Under the pieces are notes generated by a model that saw only the letters and a list, made by a program, of their open reading frames with translations, was not told the DNA's origin and did no database searches. Below are positions 10,330 to 21,775 of a stretch of 64,000 nucleotides of DNA, in pieces; the first letter of the stretch is position 1, and the number at the start of each line of letters is the position of its first letter. The DNA is from Cryptomeria japonica. Its lineage: Eukaryota > Streptophyta > Pinopsida > Cupressales > Cupressaceae. The stretch spans positions 663,538,938 to 663,602,937 of the forward strand of contig NC_081414.1 in the NCBI RefSeq assembly GCF_030272615.1, in the 5' to 3' direction. The translations under genes and the position numbers were made by a program.

Positions 10330-13195
10330 ATGGGATCAAATCAACATAGGAAGAGGCAAAGGAAGGTTCTAACAGCTAAGGAGATTGCAACAAATAGGGA
10401 AAAGGAGGCAATACGTCAACGAGAGAGAAAATCAAGAATGAGACAAGGAGCTTCAAGTTCCACAATCATTTTAGAAGAGGATAACATCAATGAGACCATA
10501 AATGCTGATGAAGGAAACACAATAGAACCATTTAATTCAGGTGCATCTTCTAATCCATTATTGGATACATGTATGTCTTCACAACCCTATGTTTTTTCTC
10601 ATGAAGAAATTGGTGATTTAGTAGAAGCAGGTTACTTATTAAATCAAATGCCAATTGAAAATCAAAACCCAAATGAAATTAGAACTCAAGTTGAAACTGA
10701 AATTGAAATCCAAATGAAAACCCTAAATGAAACTAGATCTCAACTTGAAACTGAAATTGAAACCGAATTTGAAACTCCAAATGAAATTGAAAATCCACTT
10801 GCAATTGAAACCAATAATGTGGATGTAGACATGTAAACACCAATTGAAAATGAAACATGTTTGAATGATAATCAAACAAATGAAAATTTTGAAATTAAAA
10901 GTGTACTAGACAACCTTCCTGACTTGGTTTCATGGAGACAGATTAGGACACATGCAAATAGATTGTTTAGAAATTTTTTTATAATAAGAAATTTGGGTTT
11001 TAATGTCAATTAATGGTACAAATAATTAAAATGACTAAAATACGAAAAAGTGATGAAGAAGATAGGATTTTATGTCAAACCTAAGAAGAAGGACAAGTCT
11101 TTAAAACAAGTTGTATTGACTGTTGCTAGCGCCTTTGATACAATCGGAAAGAAAAGTCATTCTAAAGATAAAAATACGGCATGATGGGCAATAACAACAA
11201 CTTTAGTAAGCCAAACAACTTCTAATAAAAGAATGATGAGTAAAAGAAGTGGATATCTTAATATTCATTGTAAAACTTCCTCAAAAGTTGTAAAAAGAAG
11301 AGTTAACAAGGAAAGAGTCACATGTTGTTGCAAAACTCATGTTTAATTTCACTACCATTATGATGTATTTCGATATATACGTGTTACCATACATAGTAAT
11401 GGAATGTTCCAAGAATGTGGTATATATATACCACCTGAAACTATAAAGGAGTTTATATCAAGTTTGTTTTGCAACCCACCAAATGAGCAAAATTTTCTTT
11501 TCAATGCATGTGTTTCTGGTGTATGTGATATATGTGGCAATCTTGCATTGTTGGATGAATGTTTGCATGAAAATATTTCAAATGATTTTGGACAATAACT
11601 AGTTGATGTTAAAATATTTAAAACTATTGAGTATCCATTGAAGGATGGAAAGGTTGGAAGACAGTGCAATCTAATCACTGAAAAAGTTAGTGTTCATGCA
11701 TTTATGAATGAATTTAAAAGTAAGATCATACCTAAATATGTTAAACACACTCAAAATGCTAGATGGCTCGATGGTCAGTTTCAAATATGTAAGGATACAT
11801 TTCTTGTTGGTAGTATACTTTCGGTTATTGACTTTGTAGAGAACTACATGCTTTCACCACAAGATGAGGTCCAATCACAATACTACAATTCAATGCAAGT
11901 ATTGATTTTTGTCCATATTGTCTATAGGCACGCACCAGATAGTACATAAGAGGATCACAAAATTTTGAGAGAGTACCATTTCTATATGAGTGATATTAAA
12001 TTACACTCATATGAGTTTATTTAGTATTGCTTCAAGGCCTTTTTTGATAACTTGAGGGAGAAAGAAATTCAGATGACACAACATCTAATATGGTCAGATA
12101 ATTGCACAGGGCAATTCAAGAATGCTAGAATGTTTTATTGGTCGAGTAGGATTCATAAGAAAACTAATATCTAACACGTGGAGTTTTTTTGAGGTTGGAC
12201 ACAAGAAAGGAGAACATGATGGTGCCGATGCATGTGTTAAGAGAGCCCTTTGCAGAGAACAACTCAAATTCGAGGAAAAGGTAAATTTAAAAATGCAAGT
12301 GCAATTGTGGATTGGTGTAGAGCAACTTTATCCATAGGATCAAGTCAAAACTCTACAATTAGACATTTCTTCTGGCTAGTTAAAGAGGAGAATATCCTTC
12401 CAAGATCTAATTGTGATACAATCAAGTGGTCAGCTAGATGGCATTCATTTAAGAGTTCTAATTCTAACACTTGGACTATATGGAGTAGAGAGCTTGCATG
12501 TTTTTGTCAATTTTGTGTTGTAGGTGAATGGGGAGAATGCGAGAATACATAATGGGTCAAAGAATGGAAACACAAATCCTTAACACCTAGTGAGACACAA
12601 TATCAAGATGTTAGAAGAAATGAAGACCCAGATCATGCATTTGCATTAGAAGATTATTTCAGACCTCATACAACCTGGTTATTAATTCAATTTCTTATTT
12701 ATAACTTTAAATTATATATTTTTATGTATTTTCATATAATTTATGATTGTATTTGAATTATAAATTCTAACAAGTTTTATTTCTACATGTACTTAAATTT
12801 GTTTTCTAGGACATGTTTATGCTGTTGTTGCACCTGAGGATAATGATGAGCAGGTTGAGTATTGGCTATCTAGATGTGTAGAACCTAAGAAAAAGTTGAT
12901 ATGTGATCAAGTAGATGATGATAGTTTTCAATATCTAGTTGGGTCTGTTGTGGTAGTTGGCACATGGCTATGCAAATACTTAGCAAGAAGGAATGACTTA
13001 CCTGCTTATGAAGACTACCAATCAGAAAAGAAGATTATACACTATTCTCATTTGGTGGTGGCAACAAACATCAAATTAGAAAGATACAAAGGTATACCCG
13101 CTAATAAGGTATTGTGGACACTTTCGGTAGAAGAGCACGAGGCAATCATAGATGCATTGCAGAAGAGAAAGGATGCAGATGGTACATTAGGTTGA
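10330..13195 (+). pseudogene. Degraded DDE-type transposase of the outer element
   Basis: ATG at 10,330 opens MGSNQHRKRQRKVLTAKEIA, a basic and probably nuclear N-terminus, followed by a low-complexity acidic Asn/Glu stretch. Across many stops and frameshifts it matches the inner transposase: GKKSHSKDKN (about 11.15 kb), CCCKTHV (11.33), AWLFCNPP-region and GVCDICGNL (about 11.52, CxxC), ARWLDGQFQICKDTF (11.76), SVIDFVENYML (first D, 11.83), IWSDNCTGQFKNARM (second D, about 12.1) and KKGEHDGADACVKRAL (E, about 12.22). About 100 codons before the CCC block are missing relative to the inner copy. It keeps a C-terminal part that the inner copy lacks, including HVYAVVAPEDNDEQVEYWL at 12.81-13.19 kb after a likely intron (about 12.68-12.81 kb). 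Confidence 0.72.
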
Positions 13196-13858
13196 ATCAA
13201 ATTTATATGCATGTAAGTTTGGGTTAATTGTGTGAACTCTTTTATATTTAATTATGATAATTGTTTTTCTTTGTCCCTTTAACATTGTATTTGTCTACAT
13301 TTGATACAATTTTGGTTTCATAAACAACATTGTATTAGTTATCTTCTTCTTAATGTTATTTTGTGCATATTGTAATTGTGTTACAATCATTCTAATTTTT
13401 TATGATATATTTATTTTATTGTAATCTCTTCATAGATTAATTGTAAGTTCTTGATTTTATTATTATTTTTAGAATGGGATGTTATTGTAAAGTGGGATAA
13501 TTATTTTATTGAATTATAAACTGTTGCACTATAAGATGATCAATCACAATGTTAAAATATAAAGTCATAAATAGACCATATATAATCACTAGACGACACC
13601 AAATCACAAAACAACATCACATATATAATCACTAGAGGGCGCCAAATCACATAACAAGACCTGATACCATAATAGCAATGAAATGACATAATAAAAATTC
13701 CTATATATAATCACATAACAATTTTTGATGACATAATAACAAGGAAATGACATTAAAACAAGTCCAAATAACATAATAACAAGTCCTAGGATAACATAAC
13801 AAGTGTCATCATAAAAAGTCCATAATACAATAACATGACATGATCCAAAATATATAAT
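13196..13858. other. AT-rich stretch between two convergent genes
   Basis: This is the convergent 3' region of the outer transposase and gene B. It is AT-rich and carries short dispersed repeats of the form ATATATAATCAC..ACA and ACATAATAACAAG (13,570-13,800). No coding sequence was seen. Confidence 0.5.
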
Positions 13859-15967
13859 CTAAGAACTCTCGTGCATCTCATCTGCAACCCACTTCACTCC
13901 ACGTGAAGGTGGCTGAGATGAATCATCCTTTTGCACATGGTCCTGAGATGCACCATCCTGTGTGTGTGTAGTATTAGTGTCTCCACCCTCCTGTACATTA
14001 TTAAAAGATTTTACATGAGAAGAAGATTTAACATGAGAAGAAGTTACTTTCATAATTCACTTATAAAGTAATTAAATACTGAAAATTTAAAATAAATTAC
14101 CATACGACCTTGCTTTACAATTTCCTCGCTGGTACGTGGAGGTCCACTATCATGAACAAGAAAAGTGGTTGTAGTCATCCTATAATTTTTTTTTTTTACA
14201 TCAATTTTGATAATCCCTATAAAAGCCAGGTACATAGTATAAACAAATTAGAAATTATTTTTCTAATCATCACCGCAAATGATAATGTTGACGGTTGCAT
14301 CTGGCTCAATCCCATAGCCATACCAATACTGGTAGTGGTATTGACCTAAACAATATATATAAAGCATGAATCAAACTTGTATATATACATAAATTATAAA
14401 GTATATATAGACTACAAGTTTATCACATAAAAGAATACATATGGTGTGTCATGTGCAGGCAAAGTAACTGATGGGTGAAGGCGTACATGTGATGCACCAT
14501 CAAACAATCCAGAAGCCTACAATTGCAAAAAATAACTACCATGAATCAAAGTTGTACATAAATTAGTAAGCATATAAACACTTCAAATTAATGGATGAAA
14601 AACATACTAGTGGTATATGAGGCTGAGCCTCAATGGTCGACGGGTCACGTGAAGAACTACCCACCTCGTTGCTACACGAAGCACCCTACAAAATTGAAAA
14701 AACATATCATACACATCATTACATTAAATTTTTTATTGTTTATTTTAAATGTACATATCAATACAATGTATCTAGATGAAATGTACATATCAATACAATG
14801 TATCTAGATGATATCAGTTCCTCAATAACATGGTATGATCCATCCTCTGTTTAGAAAAAAATGACTCATGTTATGATTCATATGTGTATATATAAGAAAT
14901 TTAATATTGCACTGTAAATTATATAAATAAATTTGTACCTCTCTAGGTTGATCATCGTCTGCCCACAAGAGATCAACATATGAAGAGACGACATCAACAT
15001 GTGCAACCTCCTCGGTATCATCATAACCACCATGGGCAGCATCAGCATCATCAAAATCACCATCTCCTCCAGGGGCGACCTCACTCTATGGACCCATACA
15101 TACATTCCCACACCTCATGCAAACATGTGATAAGTTGGGGGAAACCCTCACCTTGCACAACTACTGTACCAAATTGCCCAACAGGGTACTCAATGAACCA
15201 AGAGAAAAATCCATTGCTCGATGATGGGTAGGTGCTGGAACATACGGTGTAGGAAGAGGAACCAAGGGATCATCGCACACACAGTTTCTAACTCTGTCAC
15301 TCAATTTGGCCCTCAGTCTATCCTAGGGCATGCCTCTCCCAACCCCCTGAAATGATCTAATATCAAAGTAATTGGGTTTTTTACCCAATTCAAATTCGGC
15401 CCACATTTTTTGCAAAAAATACATGGGGACCTCATGATTGGAGTGTGGCGGATAGTCAAAGACCATCCACCACCACTCCCAAAAGTGTCTAGCTATGCCT
15501 GGGTGCCTACACCATTGAATTGAGATCCATGGATTCTTTGGATCTATCTCTTCACCCATCTTAGGGTTCACAAAATATTATTTCAAATCCATTTTTGTTA
15601 TTTTTAATTCATTGACTTGTTTGTATGTTAGGCCATCAACATAAAATGCACGCAATCTCTCCCTCCAACTATGATATCTATCCACCTCACTATCTAAAGC
15701 ATGTACAAACTATAAAATTCCTTGCATACTATCTGCAAGGTGTAACAGTTGTGGAGGTGGATGAGGCTCACGTCTAATGGTATGGATATCTCCAATCAAA
15801 GAATCAATATTCCTCCTAATGGTCTGCCTCAACTGATCGGGTGGAGGTGGAGGTGGAGGTGGAGGGGGTGGAGGGGGTGGAGGTGGAGGTGGTACTAGAC
15901 CTAATAGCTCATCTATCTCAAACTCATCCATTATGTGAAAATAATCTGCATATATATATACAAACAT
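13859..15967 (-). pseudogene. Gene B of the outer transposon, degraded
   Basis: A multi-exon minus-strand gene of unknown function. Exon 1 starts at MDEFEIDELLGL (about 15,930) and runs into an uninterrupted block of 18 prolines coded by 15,839-15,893. One frame then continues through three in-frame stops to 15,323. Its conserved core reads WRERLRAFYVDGLTY, FVNPKMG, WISIQWC, WEWWWMVFDYPP, EVPMYFLQKMWAEFELG and PNYFDIRSF. Downstream exon-like blocks bounded by AG/GT signals occur near 14.46, 14.30 and 14.15 kb, and the final one (13.86-14.0 kb) ends VKWVADEMHESS. The core matches the inner gene B block for block. No known domain was recognised. Being paired with the transposase in both elements suggests a role in transposition. 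Confidence 0.68.
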
Positions 15968-17498
15968 GAAAATTTACAAATACTATTTAATTTACATTTC
16001 ACCTTCCAAAAAAACTTATAATTAAATACAATTTACCAACTTAAATATAAAAAAAGGAAACTCACATAGATCTATATTATTAATAGGTGGGTCTATTTTA
16101 ATAATAAGCATCATTTCAGAAATATTATCCACTTAAATCAAAGTAGAAGAAATATTCTACAAAATAAAACATCGCAATGCCTATGCAACTCGAACAATAC
16201 TTTTTAACATCTAAAGATGCATTAGTATAAGTTCCATCAAAATCATAAAAAATAATCATGTGAGAGAGAGAGAGAGAATAGATAATGAATAAAATGACTC
16301 CACAGATTTAGATAATGAATAATCATGTCCTCTAGACTCCACTGAGGGCTCATTCTCGATTAAGATTTTTTTTTAGTTGGCATTTTGGGCCATCATGGTG
16401 TATTTGTATGTTTGTTATAGAGAGATGGATGATTACAATACCTATGATGGTTGTACTTTGGGACCCATAATAGTTGACCATCTTGTCATGAGAGGCTTCT
16501 AATCATAGTTTAATGGTAGCATTGTGTAGTTCATCTTTTCAAAGAAGGTAAATTCCATGGAATTACAATTTAGTACCCTTGCAATATTTAACCATTATCT
16601 TCAATTTGGCTACCACTTTATATTTTCAACTTGATAGGAATCGATTCAACTAATCTCTTTTGGTTTAAACTAAATCCATTAAAGTCATAAGTTATGTCTA
16701 TGAACTTGTCAATTCATGTACTGCTTTGTTGTGTTCTTTGCTAGAATCATGGGATGATTTAGTGATCGCAACTAGTAGTACTACACTAAGTTGAAGCTTG
16801 AATATATAGTAGGTTCTATACTCTTGGAGGAGTTAAAACAAAAAAAACTCTATTTTTTTTAAAAGGATGCATTGGTTATTAGAGGAAGATAAAAGGATAA
16901 AGCAAAGAGAAAAAATAAGAAAAAGGACAAAGCTCCAAATCTAAAGTGAGATCTAAGTCTCTCAATAAATACTATGTTAAGCTTTATAATTATGTCAAGA
17001 AAATCCACATAAAAATGAATGAAAGAAAAATATTACAAGAATGAATTAAATGATGATTTAGATTCAACAAATTATTAGGATGACAATAGTGATATAATTG
17101 TTATATATTTGGAATGCATATATGTGAGGATACATGGATGATTAAATATAGAGATTCTTTCCACATGACATTTTATTTCTCATTGAGGCATAATTTTACA
17201 TTTAGTGTAATATTTTTTAAGTTCAAAAACATCTTTAGATGCACATTACGACATTGGTAGAAGGTGGACTTTAGGAGTAGTTGAAATTTAGTATAATAAT
17301 GTCATTTTAGAAACAATCGGGATACTTCACCAATAATGTCACTTTGATGATAAGCTGAACCTTTGACAACTTTTTATGACATTTTAACAACACTTAATGT
17401 TACTTCGATAAGAGCTAACATTTAGTGGAAATCTACCACTTTGGTAGCCATTGGACTTAATGGACATACTACCTCTATGTTGGAATGTAATATCTAGC
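15968..17498. other. Outer element DNA left of the nested insertion, no gene
   Basis: AT-rich and stop-rich sequence upstream of outer gene B. It contains a short GA microsatellite (16,262-16,277). If the outer-element model is right, this joins the 28,173-29,991 segment across the inner insertion and forms the 5' arm of outer gene B. Confidence 0.45.
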
Positions 17499-17502
17499 AT
17501 CT

Positions 17503-17541
17503 GGGCATGTGCACAAAGATGGTGGTCAAAAAAGTGGACAC
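17503..17541 (+). repeat. Inner element, left terminal inverted repeat
   Basis: Starts GGGCATGTGCACAAAGATGG and continues TGGTCAAAAAAGTGGACAC. It is the reverse complement of 28,172-28,124 with two mismatches in the first 20 bases and one short indel. Confidence 0.85.
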
Positions 17542-17563
17542 CACCCAAAATAAAATGGAAAAA

Positions 17564-17780
17564 CAGGTAGCACGTACGCGGTTTTAAAATTTCAAATTCC
17601 CGCGTATGCGCTTAGGTTTGTTCTTCCTGAGCCTAGAAAAGGTAGCGTGTACCCACTGCTTTTAGAAAATGAGCACGTACGTGCTACGACTAGGAAAATG
17701 AGCGCGTACATGCTTCTTATAAGAAAATGAGCACATACACACTAATAATCCAAATAAAACAGTGTACGCGGTGCCTGGTA
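17564..17780. repeat. Subterminal palindromic repeats of the inner element, left
   Basis: At least six copies of a motif around AGCGCGTACGCGCT occur between the left terminus and the gene B start: TAGCACGTACGCGG, CGCGTATGCGCT, TAGCGTGTACC, GAGCACGTACGTGCT, GAGCGCGTACATGC, GAGCACATACAC and GTGTACGCGG. Spacing is about 30-40 bp. These GC-rich islands stand out in AT-rich surroundings. They overlap the presumed gene B promoter, so a protein that binds them could control both transposition and gene B expression (inference). Confidence 0.75.
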
Positions 17781-17898
17781 AAAAAAGTTAAAAAAAAAAA
17801 TTGGGTCTCATTTACCCATAAATCGCATTTTTAACTTCGTTTTTTCCCCATTTTCTCACCTAAACCGTGAACGAGGTGCTAAATTTGTCCTCCAGGCT

Positions 17899-20522
17899 AT
17901 GGATCAAGGTTAGTTTTTTATTTATTTTTGTCTTTCTTTCCGGTTTATGCAATTTGTTTTACATTTTGAATTTAATTTCATTAATTTTGATTAGGTTCTT
18001 TCATTTTTTGTTTCAAAAACTAGATTCTTCTAATCTAGAACAAGAACAACCAAATGCACCTCCTGAAAACCCACAAGAACAACCAAATGCACCTCCTAAA
18101 AACACACAAGAACAACCCCCAATTCCTCCTTTTGACCACACAGCCGAAACACAGGAAGAATTAATTAATCAGTTAAGACAAAATATGTCTTAAATCAATA
18201 GACTGATTGTAAAATTGAAAACTTCTGAACTTGACCATCATCAATTCCTCGCCACTATCCTAGAAACATTATCTAGTGGTTCCATAGCTGTTTCCACAGA
18301 AATTACCAAATGGGGAAGCTTTAGGGATAGGTGTCATCAATTCTATGCGAATGGGCTATCATACGATGGAGTAAAAAAAAATAAAATTTCTAAACAACAA
18401 ATATGTGCCCTTTTTGTTGATCCCAAAATTGGTCAGACATTACCTCTTAATGCAAAGAGGTTTCCCATACATTGGTGTACCAATGCGCAGATGAAGAATC
18501 TTTTTTGGCAGAGGTGGTGGATGGTCTTTGATGATCCACCTTGTAATAATTATGAGGTGCCATTATATTTTTTGAGAAAAATATATTGTGAGTTTGTGCT
18601 CAATGTGCGACCAAACTATTTTGACATGAGAGAGTTTCATGGTAGAGGTGGTGGCTCTGCCCAAGATAGACTTGGAGCCCATAGACGATTAGCCATGGAG
18701 AGTCGCCGCCCCCTAGCACCCAAACCCAAGGTGCATCAGGCTGTCCCATTAGAGCTGAAAGAGTCGATGGAGCTACAGACTCTTCAGGTGGCCACAACAT
18801 TGACTAGTGCCATCATTCAAAATGGGACATCATTAGCACACCCTATTGTATTGGATGATGAGCCATTAGAGGGCGATAGAGAGCCCATTGAGCATATGTG
18901 TGTCAGTTGCTTGTGGATATGCTTGGGGATAGATGATGCAGCCGATGCAGATGGATACTCATATCATCTATGCATGATTTGCGGTTGTAGATGTTAGGCT
19001 CACATGGTTGAGGATGTCACGCTAACAGATGAGTTGATGGACATGGTGTTTGCCCATGAGCAACAGACATAGGTGTGTTGATTTGAATTCATAACATTTT
19101 ATTTATCAGTCACTTTAAATTTGTAATTACATAAATGAATTTTCATTTATACATCGATTTAAATTGAGACAAATAATATGCATTTCAAGATGTAGCAGCA
19201 GTATCCCATACACCTCCCCCAGTTACCATAGCTGCAACTTTGATGCCTGAGGTATAAATTTTGTAACATGTTAAAATAGAATAGTACACTTTGAATTCAA
19301 AAAAATACAAGATATACTAACTATCTTTAATTCTTGGTCCAATTTCTGGTTTGTAGGTGTTGACAGGGGACGAAATGTCCCAGATTGATGACATCACGCT
19401 CTCAGCGATTGATTTTGGCCTATAAGGCTATATGCTATCATATTTTGTACAACTCTTTTTATGTATTGTTTTGATGGAATATGCAAGTCATTTCATTTTA
19501 GATTTTTAAAATTATGTTTAATTTATTACCTGTACTAATATCTCTTGTTATTTTTGTGTTTTTAGGGTACCCCCTCCGCGTCTAGGGCTCGTCCTAAGAA
19601 AAAAATTCCTCGAAGATGCCAAAACGTGTGAAGAAGGTAATTGAACACATTTTTAGTTGTACAATTGTTTGAAAATGTTGAAATCAAGTATTAGTTGGGT
19701 TTTGTAGATTGATTAGTGTTTTTTGTCTATTTTACATGTACAACGGCCATTGAGCTTTGTGGATATGTTGAATGCACCTGATTCGCCTGCATATCAAGAG
19801 ATGGTGGAGGTATGTATCTCTACTTTATTTTCTTGATTTCATGATTATATGCACACATACATGTGAACTTGTGATATATTATAATCTTATAATTTTTTCA
19901 TACAAGAAATATCCATACCTATTTCGTCAATGGCGAACCCTCATCCTTGCATTGGAGAAGCATCTCAGGATCTGGTACACTTTTGTTTGATATGTAAAAT
20001 TAATTGTTTTCAACCTTCAATACTTATCATTATATTAATTGTATTTAATATTTGTAAATTTTTTTACAGGTAATAATGACAGTTTCTACATCGATGGTGA
20101 GCCATCCTCAGTCCATTAGAGAAGCATCTGAGGAACAAGTACGTCATTGTTCTCTATATTATAGCTTTTAAGTGTTTTTGATATATTTATGTTAGTACAT
20201 TGTATTAATTGTACATTTAATCTACAATAGAATCCTTTGCGGTACGGCCATAACGTGGATCCATTTAAGTATGTCTTCAAGAAAACTCCTAAGAGTGACA
20301 AGGAGAGGAGAGTGAAGACATTAGCTCCTGGATCAGCTGATGAGGTAATCTACATTTCAATTGCAAAGGAATTAAAGTTAAATGCATAGTTATGTTGTTA
20401 ATTGTGAACTATTTTCTACAAAAGAATTCTAACTTGGCATTTGAATTGTGGTTTTGCAGCCATCTATAGAGCCGCGTACTGTGTTGAAGAGGCTTGATTT
20501 TGATGATCCACCACAAGTTTAG
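17899..20522 (+). CDS. Gene B of the inner transposon, multi-exon, unknown function
   Basis: Exon 1 is ATGGATCAAG (17,899-17,908) followed by GT; exon 2 starts after AG at 18,024 in phase. Exon 2 encodes tandem EQPNAPPxNPQ repeats and, after one in-frame TAA at 18,191, a helical stretch. Then comes the conserved core: WGSFRDRCHQFYANGLSY, FVDPKIG, FPIHWC, RWWMVFDDPP, YEVPLYFLRKIYCEF and RPNYFDMREFHGRG (to about 18.66 kb). Further exon-like blocks with AG/GT borders lie at about 19.19, 19.36, 19.57 (basic RPKKKIPRR, a possible nuclear signal), 19.74, 19.91, 20.07 and 20.23 kb (FKKTPKSDKERRVK); the last ends in TAG at 20,522. No known domain is recognised. Apart from the TAA, and stops in the 18.99-19.6 kb exons as I drew them, it looks little damaged. 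Confidence 0.66.
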
Positions 20523-21057
20523 GATCATATAGTGTTAGTTTTGGTCATAGAATGACCAATACATGTAGATATATTCTACATTTTTATTGTATATCGATTT
20601 GGACATGGCATATGCCACAGTTTTGTAATACTTGTATTGACTTAGCAGACATGCCTTTTTTTATATATATAAATATCGATATTCGATCCAATAAATGTGT
20701 AATGAGTTCATTATTTTGTATTCATTGTATTTTGTGGTTTTCCTTTTATAAATTTAAATGAATATTTGCATATGTAATCAACAATATGAATATAAACAAC
20801 AAAAATATATGATATAAAGCATTGCAATCATGGAATGTGATTTGATAAAATTTCTAAAATGTTGAATTAACCCTACAAAACTCCTTGTATTCAGTTCATT
20901 ATTGTGTATTCGCTGTATTTGGTGGCTGCCATTTTATAAATTTAAATGATTATTTGCATATGTAATTAACAATATGAATATAAACAACAAAAATCGACAA
21001 TATGAATATCAACAACAATATATTTGGTGCGAGAGCACCCTCACGTTTGCAATGGTA
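20523..21057. other. Spacer downstream of inner gene B
   Basis: AT-rich sequence with two imperfect copies of a block around GTATTCATTGTATTTTGTGG..TTTTATAAATTTAAATGA (20,718-20,775 and 20,905-20,965, each followed by TATTTGCATATGTAAT). This is a local duplication of about 185 bp. No gene was seen. Confidence 0.5.
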
Positions 21058-21775
21058 AAATTATGTTTGTCGTGTACATAAACTGATGTCACGAGAGCAT
21101 CCAGGTGGGAAGGTTTATGCTAGGCATGGCCCTGTCTTGCATCCTAAAGCACCAAAACATCAAGAGTCATACCCTACCAGTGCGATCTCTCAAGTGCCCT
21201 GAGTCCAAAACATTGTCAAAATTTGACAGACTATTTTTTCCAATCCATGATACATATGGTTGATTTGTTTGATCTCGTGGGGTCATTTGAGGCTCCTCTA
21301 CAATGGCCTATCTCATTTTTTGATGACTCGGAGCCATTTTCAATTAGTAGGAATTTTTCGCCTGCTCCAAAAATCATTAGTGGCTTGCAAGGAAAAGTTG
21401 CAAGATTGGCTAGAATTGATTATGTTTATCGTGTGCACAAACTGACATCGTGAACGTGTCTGGGTGGGTAGGTTTACACTTGGCATGGCCCTATCATTCA
21501 TCCCAAAGCACCAAAACGTCGAGAGTCATACCCTACCGGTGCGATCTCTCAAGTGCCCTGAGTCCAAAAAATTGTCAAAATTTGACGGACTATTTTTTCC
21601 AATCCACGACACATACGGTCAACCTATTTGATCTTGTGGGGTCGCCTGAGGCTCCTCTACAATGGCATATCTTGGTTTTTGATGACGTACCTGGATTATC
21701 TGGACCCATCGTAGACTTACACCATAGCACAATTATTTCTGCATCTACCAACTCAACACCACCTTCGTACTTCAA
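21058..21775. repeat. Tandem duplication, about 359-bp period, at the transposase 3' end
   Basis: Two diverged direct copies lie about 359 bp apart. For example GCGATCTCTCAAGTGCCCTG occurs at 21,182 and 21,541, and AGGCTCCTCTACAATGGC occurs in both. The second copy overlaps the end of the minus-strand transposase frame. It supplies that frame's last 30 or so codons (SGDPTRSNRLTVCVVDWKK), which have no counterpart in the outer transposase. The native C-terminus has therefore been replaced by this repeat. Confidence 0.75.
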
